Below are positions 1 to 13,224 of a stretch of DNA of 64,000 nucleotides, piece by piece; position 1 is the stretch's first letter; each line of letters opens with the position of its first letter. The stretch is from the NCBI RefSeq assembly GCF_963855985.1, contig NC_087106.1, forward strand, positions 2,525,001-2,589,000, read 5' to 3'. The notes below the pieces were generated by a model, which worked only from the letters and a program-made list of their open reading frames with translations, searched no databases and was not told where the DNA came from. Position numbers and translations under genes: made by a program. This stretch comes from Ostrinia nubilalis (taxonomy: Eukaryota; Arthropoda; Insecta; Lepidoptera; Crambidae).

Positions 1-257
1 CATCGCTCCACCTCACCCCACTGGACAGTCGCCTCCCCCATAAAAGTAAACATATTGCGCGCATGTCGCGTAAGCTTTATTGCTAGAGTCGACACGCTTT
101 TATTATATTTGTCATTGTCGTTCCAGCTGCGTTTCAGCTCGTTACATTACTATGTTTCTGGATCAGGTGATCTTACTTGTAGAAGATGAAAGTACCGTTT
201 AAAGGACATTATTTTTCACAACGATCGCAAAATGGTTGACCATCGAGTAACGATCAA

Positions 258-403
258 CGCCCGTATTCACAAACATTACTATGAGGTCTCACAGTGCGCG
301 TGGACGCACAGGGTGACACACGAACCAATCACAGAGCTCTATTCAACGCTGTGCGTTCGATTTGCTGCTTCACTTAAGCAAGCATCGTTCGTGAATACGG
401 GTG
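258..403. mobile_element. MITE with cgcccgtattcac ends (copy 1)
   Basis: Ends cgcccgtattcacaaac and gtgaatacgggtg. A second copy in the opposite orientation is at 23131-23274. Confidence 0.75.
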
Positions 404-2867
404 TTATTATCACGCTCTACGACCAATAAATAGGGGCGGAGCAGCTATGAAAATATTTGCTGAAACGGGAATAAATTTAACTATTTTCACACATAGGAAG
501 TTGCGGTCACAGCTAGTGTATTTTACGAATAATTATGAAGTTGAAGCACACTTGTATTTAATCAGTAGACGCGATAAGTAGCGGAAGTTAAATAAGAAAA
601 TGCCACTTTAAATTAAAATCTTGCTTAGAGACAAGTCAAAAGTTTCAATTCTCTATTTACCTTATAACATTGCCAACGTCTAACAAACAGTCTTGAGGTT
701 GGGTTCCTCTAAAGTCAGATTCTTTTGAAATTTCCCTATATGTAAACAAATATGGCCAACTGACATTAAAACATTTTTAATCTGTGCCCTAGTGAGGCGA
801 CAAAACCTCTCGTTAATCACGGATTGAAATTATTGTAGTACTTACGTACCTATAGAAAGAATTTATAATGCTTTATAAAGCAGTGCATTAAACAATTAGT
901 AGTACATTCAATGAAGAAAAAATACATTGTTGATTAAGACCCTATTTAAATCTATTTAAATGCAATCAGTAATAAAAATGATTGAATAATTGAAATAAAG
1001 TCGATTAAATTTACCGATTATTGTCTATGACTTACAGGTTACAACACTGATGTGTCAGAGACAACATGGAGATAACACATAATTTTAAACTTCAAGTCAA
1101 TTTGACAAGTCTCACAAATTTTCATCGTCCACATATTTTGCTAAAATAATTTGTTTAAAGATTGATTCCAAACTTGTATAATCGTGAGAATAAAGTTGGT
1201 TTCATGGGCTTGTGAAATAATGTGTATGATATTATGAACACGTAAGTGATTATGGTGTAATTGTGTGCACAAGTGTTTGTTTACATTTAAGGAAATTTCT
1301 AAAGAATTTAGGTATATCTCACTTCACTTCAAACGTCAAAAGTCTGTCAAACTTCATACAAAAACAACGATTACGGTGCAAGAAAGGATTTTTTCCTGGC
1401 GGCTTGGTGACTGGAATTGAACCGCCACCGGTGCAGACGGAGAAGATGGTGAATTGTCTGCACGTGAAAAAGAGGTTGTCCGGCTTGCAGAAATTTATAA
1501 AAGTTACCGTTCCTTGTATGAGATTAAAAAAATGTAAATAAAACAGCTCCCTCTCAATTGACACAATTTATTTTATCTAGTAAACTCTTATACAGTTAAC
1601 AATTAAGATATTATAACTACTGTAATAGATAATGCCAATCTCAAGGGATTCAGGGTCGTTAATTAGGTTCGGTTTGGTGAATATTATTGCCACTACAAAT
1701 TACTTAAAACTCAGCCTAAATATTAAGACTCTACTAGTTAAGATAACTGCGCGATGTCAGGTCGGAAAGACTCCTACTTGAAGGATGGAAAAGTGGGTAC
1801 CTTGGAAGCCATGCGGTTATAAGCCGTTACCCTGAACGTTCCTCTCTTCTTCCGGGGTCCAACGGGTCTCGCACACTTTTAGGTTACAAGCAGCGTCCTC
1901 CACGGCCTCAAGCGCGCAGTGCCAGATGAAGCTCTTGCATCTCCTCGACAGGTAAGCGTTCAAACTCTTGCAGAGACAGAGGTTTGATGACAAGGAGGAA
2001 ATGCTAAGAGATCAGCAGTTTAGAAAGGAGAAACAATTCATACGAAATGAAGAGAAATTAAAATAAATGAAATATCATCAAAATATTATGTTTAAATTAT
2101 AAAATTATGAAATCCCGCATCTGAAACGAAAAATACGAGTGTCAGCATCACAAGTGGAACGTGGCATCAGGTTATGAAAAAACCCGCAATGGGAAACAAA
2201 TACTTACAAAGACTGTTCGCTAATTTGAGCTTCACTCGCAGTCTTCAGCAACCCAATACCCTCATCCGAATAGGATTTAGGGAATTTCTGAAAGAAACGA
2301 TCACATGAAATACCACGTACTGGAATACGAAAAATATCAATCACGAAAAAATAAATAAATTCTCCGACGGGAACTTACCTCATGTGTGTTTATTTTAAAT
2401 TATATTAAGAAATTATCGTGGATGCATTCTGCATCACACGATTTGAAACACGGGGGATTACATCCCCGAAAATAATAAAATTGCGGTTGCGCACGATCGA
2501 CCAAAATTCCAAAGTGATTTGACAGCTCAACTGACAGTGACAATGACTCGCATTGACATCGCGAAACGTTTCGTTTCGCCGCTCAAAAAAGTAAATACCA
2601 ATAAAAACCATGATGAAAACAATTTCCAGAACACTGAAAATATTCCATTAAAAAATAGAATAATCAAAATAAAAACATTAGGAAATGTTTCACCAAAATA
2701 TATTTGAATTGACTGAGCAAAAAGCGCCATCTATTGCAAACCTTCTTCAATCAAACTTCTAAATCCGCCAATAGATGTCGCTAGTGGTATCCTAAATCCA
2801 AATATCGAGTAAGAAAATCAATTTGTGAAAACAGCCAAAACTGCAACGCTACAACGGTTTAGAGTAG
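404..2867. other. AT-rich intergenic stretch
   Basis: No gene with good support. A possible broken coding fragment lies at 1382-1537 (see findings). The rest shows no structure I can name. Confidence 0.5.
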
Positions 2868-3006
2868 GCACACACCGCTGATTTTTAGTTGGCCGATAGT
2901 TGTGCCCGATTTTAATTTGTATGAAGAATCGGCCAAACCCATACATACCCATACTGATCAACTGCCCGACTAAACTATCGGCCGACGAAAAATCAACGGT
3001 GTGCGC
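2868..3006. mobile_element. short MITE-like inverted repeat
   Basis: Imperfect arms of about 30 bp around cacaccg-tgatttttagttggccgatag and its complement. 139 bp, non-coding. Confidence 0.7.
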
Positions 3007-3263
3007 ATAAGACTCTAGTTACGCTTAAAGTATGGTGGTGCAACCCAGCCTTACTAAGTAAAACATCGCAAAATAGGACGACGTTAAAACCATACACTAA
3101 ATATCTAGCAACATATTCATTTTACTACGCCAAGTAGGTACAAGTCAAGGCTATAAACTCTGGCAGAGTCTAGATTAAGATACGGCACGCTGGATGAAGC
3201 GATGCATTATATTGTGGGATGAGATGCATCCTTTTGTCACGGGGTAGCTTACTGAGGTATAAT

Positions 3264-5529
3264 TAGAGATGGGTTTGTAGCCAGCTAGTTTGGATAATAA
3301 CTGATTATTATCTATTAATAGCCATTAATAGCCATCCATTGGCTAGTAACCCTGCTATTAATAGTTTCTTACGTTTTTTCTTCCACCTTTAAAATCAAAT
3401 CAATATTAAAATCAAATATTACTCAAAGAAACAAAAAAGAACTAAAAAAACATCAATATAATTTATATTAACGACATTGTACTTAAAAAAGAATCTAAAT
3501 ATATAAAAGGAGAAACTGACTGGCTTAGTGACAGATCAACGCACAGCCTAAACGGCTAAACGTAGGCACTCGAAAGGAAGGGACGTAGCTTAAATACCGT
3601 AGAGGTGCACTAAGAAAGGAATTACCGAAATTCCCAAGGGAACGGGAATTAGCGGGAAAATCCTTTTGTATGAAAAATCTAAACCGCTTAAGTCAGACGC
3701 TTGAAATTTGGCATGTAGGTACATTGGTAAACTTAAAGCTTAGTTACAACAAGGAATTCCCGAAATTCCCACGGGAACGAGAATTAGCTGGAAAATACTT
3801 TTGTATGAAAAAAGTATACCGCTTAAGTTAGACGCTTCAAATTTGCCATGTAGGTACCTTAGTAAACTTAAAGCTTAGTTACAACAAGGAATTCCCGAAA
3901 TTACCACGGGAACGGGAATTAGCGGGAAACTCCTTTTGTATGAAAAATCTAAACCGCTTAAGTTAGACGCTTGAAATTTGGCATGGAGGTACCTTAGTAA
4001 ACTTAAAGCTTAGTTACAACAGGATTTTCCAAAATTCCCACGGGAACGGGAGTTAGCGGGAAAAACCATTTGTATGAAAAAATCTAAACCGCGTAAGATA
4101 GATGAAGGGGTAAAACGGGATCCACGCGTACGAAGTCGCGGGCGGCCGTTAGTGCTTAATAACAGGCGACACTAAAAAAATAGGTACATAAAATACCCAG
4201 AAAATGTCCATAAATAGTAAAAACTCACATATTTTTTTACTTTTTTTGTCGATAAAAATAGGTTTAGTAGTTCCGCCTATTTTCGTATGTGCACTTTCTT
4301 AAGACTCACAATGTACTAGCGGCCGCCCGCGACTTCGTACGCGAGGATCCCGTTTTACCCCCTTCATCTATCTTACGCGGTTTAGATTTTTTCATACAAA
4401 TGTTTTTTACCGCTAACTCCTGTTCCCGTGGGAATTTTGCAATATCCTGTTGTAACTAAGCTTTAAGTTTACTAAGGTACCTGCATGCCAAATTTCAAGC
4501 GTCTAACTTAAGCGGTTTAGATTTTTCATACAAAAGGATTTTCCTGATAATTCCCGTTGCCGTGGGAATTTCGGGAATTCCTTGTTGTACCTAAGCTTTC
4601 AGTTTACTAAGGTACCTACATGCCAAATTTCAAGCGTCTAACTTAAGCGGTTTAGATTTTTCATACCAAAGGATTTCCCGCTTATTCCCGTTCCCGTGGG
4701 AATTTCGGGAATTCCTTTCTTAGTGCACCTTTACGGTACCTAAGCTACGTCCCTTCCAAATTTCAAGTGCATACGTTTAGCCGTTTAGGCTGTGCGTTGA
4801 TATGTCACTAAGTCAGTCAGTTTCTCCTTTTAACGTGGTTTAGATTTTTTCATACAAATGTTTTTTCCCGCTAACTCCCGTTCTCGTGGGAATTTTGCAA
4901 TATCCTCTTGTAACTAAGCTTTGAGTTTACTAAGGTACCTGCATGCCAAATTTCAAGCGTCTATCTTACGTGGTTTAGATTTTTTCATACAACTGTTTTT
5001 TCTCGCTAACTCCTGTTCTCGTGGGAATTTTTCAATATCCTCTTATAATTAAGCTTTGAGTTTACTAAGGTACCTGCATGCCAAATTCCAAGCGTCTATC
5101 TTACGTGGTTAAGATTTTTTCATACAAATGTTTTTTCCCGCTAACTCCCGTTCCCGTGGGAAGTTTGCAATATTCTCTTGTAACTAAGCTTTGAGTTTAC
5201 TAAGGTACCTGCATGCCAAATTTCGAGCGTCTATCTTACATAGTTTAGATTTTTCATACAAAAGGATTTTCCGGCTAATTCCCGTGCCCGTGGGAATTTC
5301 GGGTATTCCTTTCTTAATGCACCTCTACGGTACCTAAGCTACGTCCCTTCCAAATTTCAAGTGTTAAATTTGTAAACTATGAAGGGATATGTTTAATCAT
5401 TAGTATAACATTAATAGCAGGGTTACCATCTGAAATCGGCTATTATTGGCTATTAATGGCTAATAACTGCTTTTAATCCGTTATTAGCCAATTGCTATTA
5501 ATCGGATTATTAGCACTTACCCATCTCTA
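3264..5529. mobile_element. hAT-type non-autonomous element with 8-bp target duplication
   Basis: Terminal repeats TAGAGATGGGT (3264-3274) and ACCCATCTCTA (5519-5529) are flanked by GGTATAAT at 3256-3263 and 5530-5537, an exact 8-bp duplication as made by hAT transposases. Both ends have subterminal runs of ctattaatagc-type short repeats. No transposase frame is present. The middle is filled by a Helitron-like tandem/inverted array. Confidence 0.85.
3504..5369. repeat. Helitron-like tandem units of about 120 bp in head-to-head inverted arrangement
   Basis: Units with the core cccacgggaacgggaattag, a tgtatgaaaaa stretch and taagcttagttacaac repeat about four times forward (3600-4100), then in reverse (4350-5340) about seven times. 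The two halves meet at inverted gcggccg...gtacgcg blocks (4120-4152 and 4317-4352) around a 164-bp spacer. A single-orientation relative lies at 13755-14146. Confidence 0.85.
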
Positions 5530-5537
5530 GGTATAAT

Positions 5538-7945
5538 ACTGGAGAGAGAGTAAATCGGCCATTCTCAGATGAGCTAGTTTTTGCGTGTCCGGGCTGTTAA
5601 ATCGTTAAAAATGTCAAATTAGAGACATGCAAGTATTTTTATATGTTACTTAACAACCCTATCCAGTTGTGCATTAAATCATAGGCCTCTATTTTAAGTA
5701 TTTGTGTCTAAATTAATTTCATGAAACCCTGTTCTCTAATTACCGTTACGCGTCCGCACACCGACTTAATGTTAAAAGTTGGCTGTAATTTTTATGTCGT
5801 AAAGATTTGGTTTACCCCATTCAACATTTTAAAGAGTATAAAAGATTGTCTTATGCATGGCAAAATATCTATTCAATAGAACCATTCTGTAAATAATTAG
5901 AATTAAAAAACTGCTTGTCCGAGCGAAAATCCTAATTCCCGTGACGTTTTTTGTTTTTGGGCACACAAGCCTAAATAATAATATTTGACACATCATTTAC
6001 GCGCGCGGCGCGAGCCCTTAGTTAGTTCTATGACCTGTAAGCAAGTAGACGTCTATTGCGTTGGCGTACCGTCGATGAATTGCGTAAGAGTATAATTACC
6101 ATATCTTTGGTTTTCAATTTTTCTATTTACCATGTCCTTATTTTTAAACTAGATTTTTGAAGGTAGATCCACGTTGTTGATTTAAATAGAATCAGTATTT
6201 TGGCCTCCATACGTTATAGTAAGACAGTATTTGCATACCCTGCAGATTTTGGAAATTTGAAGAAAAACTATCGTTTTCTAATTTCCATGTACTAATTACC
6301 ATATATTTATAATCACCGTTGTATGAAGTTATTACCTACAAATTGCACTCACGATTGAATAAGTATGATTATAAAATACCTAGACTTTCGCATAACAACT
6401 TTACGGACTTTTCTTCCAATCTGACATCAAAATTTTGAAAAGCTTTCGTTATAGTTACCTCGAAATAGATTCGATTTCATGACGAATGTTCAGCTTCAGT
6501 TGCTGCATGGTTGTTGGATTTTAGAGTATATTTTAACCCCTAAGGTAACCCCACAAAAAAAAGATAGCTGGAGTGAAATCGGGGCTTCCTGATGGCCAGG
6601 AGATGTCCCCTGCGTGAAACATGTCTCGTACCAGATATTTATTTTTACTATTAATATAATTGATATTAACATGTTAAATCATTAATTAATTCTAATATAA
6701 TACCATTAAAATCTATCCATGTTAACTTTGCCCTAAGAAGATGAGATTGTCCAACAGTAACACTTACCTAGCGTGATCACATTAAGAACAAAAGGGAACA
6801 AATGAACAGACAATGGGCCTTTTTAAAACGAGAGTGTTTAGGCACTTTGTACCATCCTAGACTGCATCCTACCTGCTTTGTATGCAAAAAACTTCGTGAT
6901 ATGCAATGGATACTGGGCAGAAGAAGCTTGGAGAACAAACAAAATACAAATGCATCCTAAAACCCATGTAGACATTTATGGCATCGACCGGTTTACAAAG
7001 TCCACTGAAGTGATACCAAACGTCAAAGAGGATGTAGAAAATTCCTGTAAAGCTTACAAACAAAGACTAGACCGTCATGAAATCTATTTGCTGCATCCCT
7101 TCTAAATTCTGAGAATTCTGCATTCAGGCTCAGGAGAAAGCGATTAGCATCAATCTGAAAACTTATTGTAAAAGAATCGAGGTGACAAATCATGGGATAT
7201 GCAGAGCTGGAACTGTCATTATTACAAATTCAATTTAGTCTGATAATGGGTGATGGCTGCTCACAGATAGATTAAAAAGAGGAAAAAACACTAATATCAT
7301 TAATACATTTTTCGATTTATGCATATCCAAAAAGTCAAATTTCCTGATCCATTATCTGTATCCATCGTTTATACCACATTTAAAGCAAATTGCAAAATTC
7401 AGATTCTGATTCAGCTAAATGCTCTCATTTTAAATGTGACACATAGCCCCTTCTTGCTGAAACTAAGTGTTCCTGTTATAGCCTCGATTCTTGCAGTATA
7501 CTGAAAATATAATGATACAATAAATAATAGAAATTAGTGTTCTTCTTTTTGCAAAGGGCTATTAAGAGTACCTACAGCTTTTTATATGACGCTATTATTT
7601 GTGTACAAATTTATCAATGCATGATGTTGTTTTTTTTGCTATTTTACATATATTTTCTAATTACCGTTAGATTAAGTATTAGCCTTATCTAATTACCATG
7701 ACCATAAAATTTTTGGATCTCATTTACGCGAAAACCGCTTTGAATAATTTGACGCCTTTACGATTGTTAAATTCGTACTTTTCATGTGTTTTATATTTAA
7801 ATGCGTTTAAGTCAATTAAGCCAAATTTCAAAAATAATATGGTAATTAGGCTGAGAACGCCTAATCGTGAGAATGGCCGAAATGTAAAGTAGACCCATTT
7901 AGTAGACACATTTATTGAAGGAGGGTTATATTTTTAGAAGGTTAC
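5538..7945. other. AT-rich intergenic stretch with decayed LINE tail
   Basis: Nothing coding is supported. A gtaccatcctagactgcat block near 6850 matches the LINE tail at 39.8 kb. Confidence 0.5.
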
Positions 7946-8145
7946 TAGCGGCCGCCCGCGACATCGTACGCGTGGATCCTGTTTTACCCCCTTAGGGGTA
8001 GAGTTTAGTAAAATACTTTCTTAGCGGATGCCTAAGTCATTACATCTACCTGCATGCCAAATTTCAGCCCGATCCATCCAGTGGTTTGGGCTGTGCGTTG
8101 ATAGATCACTATGTCAGTCAGTCAGTCTTTAGCCGACTACAAAAA
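7946..8145 (-). mobile_element. Helitron-like (Lep1-like) short element
   Basis: The reverse complement ends in the gcgggcggccgctagt block (CTAG followed by T). The other side has a gtcagtcagtcagt run. This fits a non-autonomous Helitron 3' end with a CTRR terminus and GC hairpin. Confidence 0.6.
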
Positions 8146-8387
8146 AGGAGAAGATTGTAATTGAGCTGTAAGCTTTTTTGTTACTTCAGAACTCCGTCCT
8201 TTACGAACCAATTTCTCACAATTTTATTTATGGTTACTTGGGAATTAATGATGTTGATTTTAAATAAATTAACAGACATTTCTTTGTTTTTAAAACTGGA
8301 ATGGAATTTGTATTTATTATCTAAAATGCACTTACGCTTTTATTAATTCGTATCAAAAAGAAGGATGGAAAGCATTTAATTTAGGGG

Positions 8388-8478
8388 AGGCCTATGTTCA
8401 GCAGTGGACGTCCTATGGCTGTGATGACGATGACGATAATGATGATGATGATGATGATGACGATGATGATGATGAGAA
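8388..8478 (+). mobile_element. RTE LINE 3' end with (GAT)n tail
   Basis: The terminal GEAYVQQWTSYG-type coding end is followed by a long GAT/GAC microsatellite, as expected for RTE insertions. Confidence 0.75.
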
Positions 8479-9049
8479 AGGATACTGCTGCATTTTGAAC
8501 TATAGCAACGTGATATACCGACGATTTTTATTTGCTACGTATGCTGTAGGATTTTATTAAAAAATTTAGAAAATACTAGTACAAATGTAGGCTAATGAAC
8601 ACCGGTGCTCGCCGCAAAGCTTTCAAATTCAAATTCAAATAACCGGGACTCCCCGGATCCAGTGCACTGCACAGGTGGCGCTGGCGTCGCGTCTGATTTA
8701 AACTTCAAAACTTTATTACGATGAAAACCACGATAGTGGTATCGGAACGGAATAAATATGAGTTTATTTAAGGTAAAACCACACTATTGGGATCTTATTG
8801 TATGAATTATGCTGAATTTTTTTCAAGTAATATTTATTTATAATTGTATAAACTGACCAGGGATGTTTGAAATAATGTTTATTTGACTTTAAGGTGGTTC
8901 TTAAACGAATACCCCTATATTACAAAAAGATGGACACTGGTTGAACTCTGGTTTAAATTGAGATTTAGTATGGAAATGTAATTTTAAAAAAAGTGTTCAT
9001 CGCGCGTTTTACTTTTTTGTATTTAAAAACTCATTAAAAAACTCATTAA

Positions 9050-9480
9050 AACTCATTTATTTCTGTAAATAGGCTTAAAAAAGCACTTTTACACGTCCCA
9101 GTATTAACCCTACCACTGCTTCAGGACAATAAATGGGCCAGTGCTGAGAAGAAGCAGCGCAAGAAACTCAGTCACTATTGTCAGCCTCTTTTTCAAGCTT
9201 TTAGGCACATGGTGTCCTCTTCTCTCTTAAATGGCCTCTCCCTATATTGCCTGCAAATGGTTTCCCAGTGATAAGTCCGCCTAATGTAGCATTTTAATTT
9301 CGTATTTCCTTTATTTGTCAATTGTATTTTTTTAACTATTTATGTAGGTATGAGTTTCTTCCGCCACTTCTTCTCAGCACCAGCCCATATGTTGTCCCTA
9401 AGTGGTGGTAGGGCAAGCTATTTGGGACCTGTATAAGCGCCCTGAAAAGGGCCTAAGTACTGAATAAACTATTAGATTTA
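9050..9480. mobile_element. paired LINE 3' end-like fragments
   Basis: Two inverted pieces with the agaagaagcagcgcaagaaa / cttcttctcagcaccagccc blocks, ending near ctgaataaact. The first piece has a partner near 26315-26370. Confidence 0.45.
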
Positions 9481-9534
9481 ATAAAAATATGTTTTTGAAG
9501 AATTCACGGCAAAATACCGGGCAAAGAGAGAACA

Positions 9535-9692
9535 GTAAGAGCGCTTTCACATTTAGGCGATTTAACAGCGTGACAAACGCGCGACAGACGCGCTGCCGAA
9601 AATTTCATACTATGTGACAGCGGATGCATGCCTTCAAATTATAAAAACGCCGCTGCCGCGCTGCTGTCGCGCTACTAACGCCCTAATGTGAA
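9535..9692. mobile_element. MITE-like element with GC-rich cgcgctg repeats
   Basis: Ends roughly agagcgctttcacatttagg and its imperfect complement near 9690. Internal cgcgacag repeats. Confidence 0.5.
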
Positions 9693-9935
9693 AAAATTGG
9701 CATTACTTTCGCGTCAGCAATCGCCTTAACAGCCCATATCTTCGGTTAGACATTCCCGGGAAACCCCTAAACATGTGAATTCAGAACATATCGCAGTTTG
9801 CCCGCGGCGTTCGAAGCGGAGACTTGCCGCAGACATTTGGTTTGGGTTTCAGGCTGAAAAGTGTTTGGGAATTCACTATTATATCTCCAAGTCCTTATTA
9901 CTTCATTTTATTTTTCAAATCGCCTTTTTGCACTT

Positions 9936-10115
9936 ACTAGCGGCCGCCCGCGACTTCGTACGCGTGGATCCCGTTTTACCCCCTTCGTTTCGTAAAATCT
10001 TTTCTTAGCGGATGCCTACGTCATAACCTACCTGCATGCCAAATTTCAGCCCGATCCGTCGAGTGGTTTGGGTTGTGCGTTGATAGATCACTATGTCAGT
10101 CAGTCAGTCAGTCAC
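9936..10115 (-). mobile_element. Helitron-like short element, same family as at 7.95 kb
   Basis: Same tactagcggccgcccgcgac start, the shared catgccaaatttcagcccga internal block, and a gtcagtcagtca end. Confidence 0.6.
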
Positions 10116-10194
10116 CTTGAGTTATTATATTTAGATTTTGGGAGTCTTAATTCGTAGTTGGCGAAACTTGTGGGAAAATAAATTGGTCATACGC

Positions 10195-10335
10195 AGACAG
10201 AGTCAAATGGTTCGTAACACCCAAAGTAGCCAAAAAGTTCGCAAGACGTCTTTGTTATAATTGGAATAAGGTTGCGTTGTCGACTTTTTGGCCACTTTTG
10301 GTGTCACGAACTACATAATATTTGACGCTGACTGT
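10195..10335. mobile_element. MITE with gtcaaat/agttcgtgacac-type ends (copy 1)
   Basis: Imperfect inverted ends, with atttgacgctgactgtac at the right. A second copy is at 27222-27367. Confidence 0.6.
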
Positions 10336-10401
10336 ACAAAGATATATCTCATTCAGAAGTAGAATAAAAATAGATATTGAAAATGAAATTATATACTTTA
10401 C

Positions 10402-10615
10402 TAGCTTTTGCCCGCGGCTTCACCCGCGTGAAATTTAGTTTGTCACATATCGTCATAAATTACAGCCTATATGTTATTCTGAGTTATAAACAATAATACT
10501 GTAAAGTTTCATGAAAATCCGTTTAGTAGTTTTTGCGTGAAAGAGTAACAAACATCCAAACATCCTGACATCCAGACATCCAGACATCCAAACTTTCGCA
10601 TAATTATAATATTAA
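10402..10615 (-). mobile_element. Helitron-like element, ttttgcccgcggcttc subfamily
   Basis: Starts actagcttttgcccgcggct. The body contains ttgcgtgaaagagtaacaaa and a short catccagacatccag tandem. Copies at 18986-19195, 19432-19623 and 45739-45823 share it. Confidence 0.6.
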
Positions 10616-11560
10616 TAGGATGAAACTGGTACAGTCTGGACTTTGGCTGAAACGTACTACGAACGAAACTGGTACGAAATACCTCATCATCAGTTCTTCG
10701 TTCACCTGAGACCCTCAATTCAACACCAGGAAGTTCCTACATACGAGTAAGTGATGGGGACCCTCTCATTCAATTTTCCTAACCACTTCAGTGCGATGAC
10801 ATAATAAAAGTTAAAACCATCGAACACACAAACGGGAATTCCCTAGTGGCGCCCATCGACATTTTCAGTGTAAAAAAAGTAGGTCAAAGCCCGTTCCTGA
10901 GTTTACCCAAGTGCGCAAACGTTCAATGTCGAAATTTTCCGGAATTTCTCCGGAGACGTCCGGTGCATCCCAGCAGTACACGCAAGGACAGTAAATAGAT
11001 TGTAGGGGTGGGATAAAAGTCGATGTCGAGCTATCGATGATCCTTGAATTTTATTTCAAAAATAGAAACAATTATGAAGCTATAAATTGATAAGAAACTA
11101 AAACTAAATATGACTAAGTTTAAAACGGAGCTTTTATTTGGTAACTAGTGTTTTTTTTAATACAGGCTTATGTAGTTGTAATATGGGCGATTATGCAGCG
11201 AAAACTTTTGGGTTCTTTTTTATTCTATAGCTTTTCAGGAATTATCTAATAGTTGTAATGTAACCTATGCCTTAGCGGCTGAAGGTATTCGTCCGGAATT
11301 CTTCACTGACGCTGTTTTCCTTTATGGCTCTATAAATTCAGAATTTGTGTTAACTTGATTCCGATTTTTAATTTTTAGTAGGTATCCTTTGTAAATGTTT
11401 CATAATGGGTACCTATAGATTTTCTTTATTGTAAACCACATAACGATTTTGACACTCACCGGAAAAGCAATAAGTACATAAATCAGTCACCCCTTCAGAA
11501 AGCGACCGCTATTATACTGTCCTAGGAAATGGCTATTATCGGAAAAATAGGAGCTCTGCT
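10616..11560. other. intergenic stretch, no feature recognised
   Basis: Non-repetitive within the window and lacking coding signal. Confidence 0.5.
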
Positions 11561-11563
11561 TTT

Positions 11564-12090
11564 GTTCGTTCGTTCGTTCGTTTCAGCCAAATGACGTCCA
11601 CTGCTGGACAAAGGCCTCCCCCAAGGTTTTCCACAATGAACGGTCCTGCGCTGCCCGCATCCAGGCTCTTCCCGCGACCTTTACCAGATCGTCGGTCCAC
11701 CTAGTAGGAGGCCTGCCCACGCTACGTTTTCCAGCCCGTGGTCGCCACTCGAGAACTTTCCTGCCCCAACGGCCATCGTCTCTACGAGCTATGTGCCCCG
11801 CCCACTGCCACTTGATTTTAGCAATTCTGCGAGCTATGTCGGTTACTTTGGTTCTCCTACGGATCTCCTCATTTCTGATTCGATCACGCAGGGAAACTCC
11901 GAGCATAGCCCGCTCCATCGCCCTTTGGGTGACCTTGAGCCTTCTTATGAGGCCCATAGTAAGCGACCACGTTTCGGATCCATATGTCAACACTGGCAAC
12001 ACACACTGCTCGAAGACTTTCGTCTTGAGACACTGCGGTATTTCGGACATGAGTATATGGCGAAGCTTCCCGAACGCTGCCCATCCGCTT
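11564..12090 (-). pseudogene. RTE-type LINE, C-terminal fragment with (GTTC)n tail
   Basis: The - strand frame over 11583-12050 (155 aa) reads LPVLTYGSETW, WQWAGHIARR, GRPPTRWTDDL and ends QQWTSFG, the conserved C-terminus of insect RTE elements. The 3' end is followed (at 11564-11582 on +) by a GTTC microsatellite, the usual RTE tail. It is 5'-truncated, with no reverse-transcriptase core. Confidence 0.88.
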
Positions 12091-12359
12091 TTGTATTATC
12101 TTGTAATCAAGTTAAATTTTTGCCAAAAAATAACTTTCCGCTTTAGAGTTATCGATATTTTGCCAATCGGTACATCACTACAAGGGCACAGCCGTCGGAG
12201 TAATTCTTGTGAACACAAATAGCGGAGCTAATAAGACATTATTCTGCACGAACTCCCAGGGTACCAGGCTAGATTGATTTCACATCGGGAGGTGGAGTGA
12301 ATTTAAAATGCCTTCGTTCGCTCCTTGTTCAGTGGGGGATTTTCCCACATGGGTAAACA

Positions 12360-12556
12360 CGGGACTATTCCCACCTCTCGTTCCCACCGCTGCAACTCCT
12401 GTGTAGCCAGGATCTACAGCTTGACCGCCAATGACTTACTTAACCAGTGAAGGTCAAGTTTGTCCCGGGGGAATGAAACTGTCATTTGACTCGGAATGAA
12501 ATTAATCAGAAGAACATAGGAGGAGTTCGAAGTTAAGGTTCGACCTCCCTCCAGAC
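12360..12556 (+). repeat. gggactattcccacctctc short repeat (copy 1)
   Basis: About 200-bp dispersed family with blocks gggactattcccacctctcg, gtgtagccaggatctacagc, ggtcaagtttgtccc and attaatcagaagaacatagg. Possibly a SINE, but I see no clear tRNA-like head. Confidence 0.65.
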
Positions 12557-12579
12557 ATGGGTACAGTAGCCAAGTTTTC

Positions 12580-12745
12580 ATCGTCATTTCAGCCACAGGA
12601 CGTCCATTTCTGAACATATGCCTCCCCCAATGATTTCCACATCGCCCGGTTGGTAGCGGCCTGCATCCAGCGCCTTCCTATTACATTTATGAGGTCGTCA
12701 GTCCACCTTGTGGGTGGACGTCGGACGTTGCTGAATTTTATGAGA
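12580..12745 (-). mobile_element. RTE LINE 3' tail fragment
   Basis: The - strand reads RPPTRWTDDLINV and continues to QKWTSCG, the same C-terminal tail as at 11.6-12.1 kb but a diverged subfamily. Confidence 0.75.
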
Positions 12746-13224
12746 GGCAATTTTGCAACAAATGGGCTGTCGTATGTAGGTATAACATTTTCAAACACTA
12801 TTGACTAAATAGAATATCATTAAAATTACTTAGCTTAAAATTTCCGCTCAACTAAACTAAATATGTAGTTCGCCGTTTAGTGCTTGGTATGATACTAAAT
12901 AACAAACCATTATATTAAATTCATGTCTTCAACTAACAATATCATGAAATGATAATAATATCCTTGTATCGCAGTTAAACCGTGGTATTAGTATTTACAC
13001 TGTGGTTAAACTAATAGCAGTGCTAAAGGAAAGTGTCAGGCTAACTACAGTCTAGTCTAGACCAAAGATCCCCAAACTTTTTGGTCTCATGAACCGCCTA
13101 GGACGTTTTTCAGTTTTGGGCAGACCCCCTAGGTGTAGGATTGAATGCATAATGCCCATTTTCACCATTAATTCCTAATGTTTAAGTGACCACTATGGTA
13201 ATACATGAACAGTTGTAGATTGCG

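Noticed and set aside
6878..7105. 75-codon + frame as a gene
   Set aside because: No motif, start context or splice partner; flanked by a decayed LINE tail.
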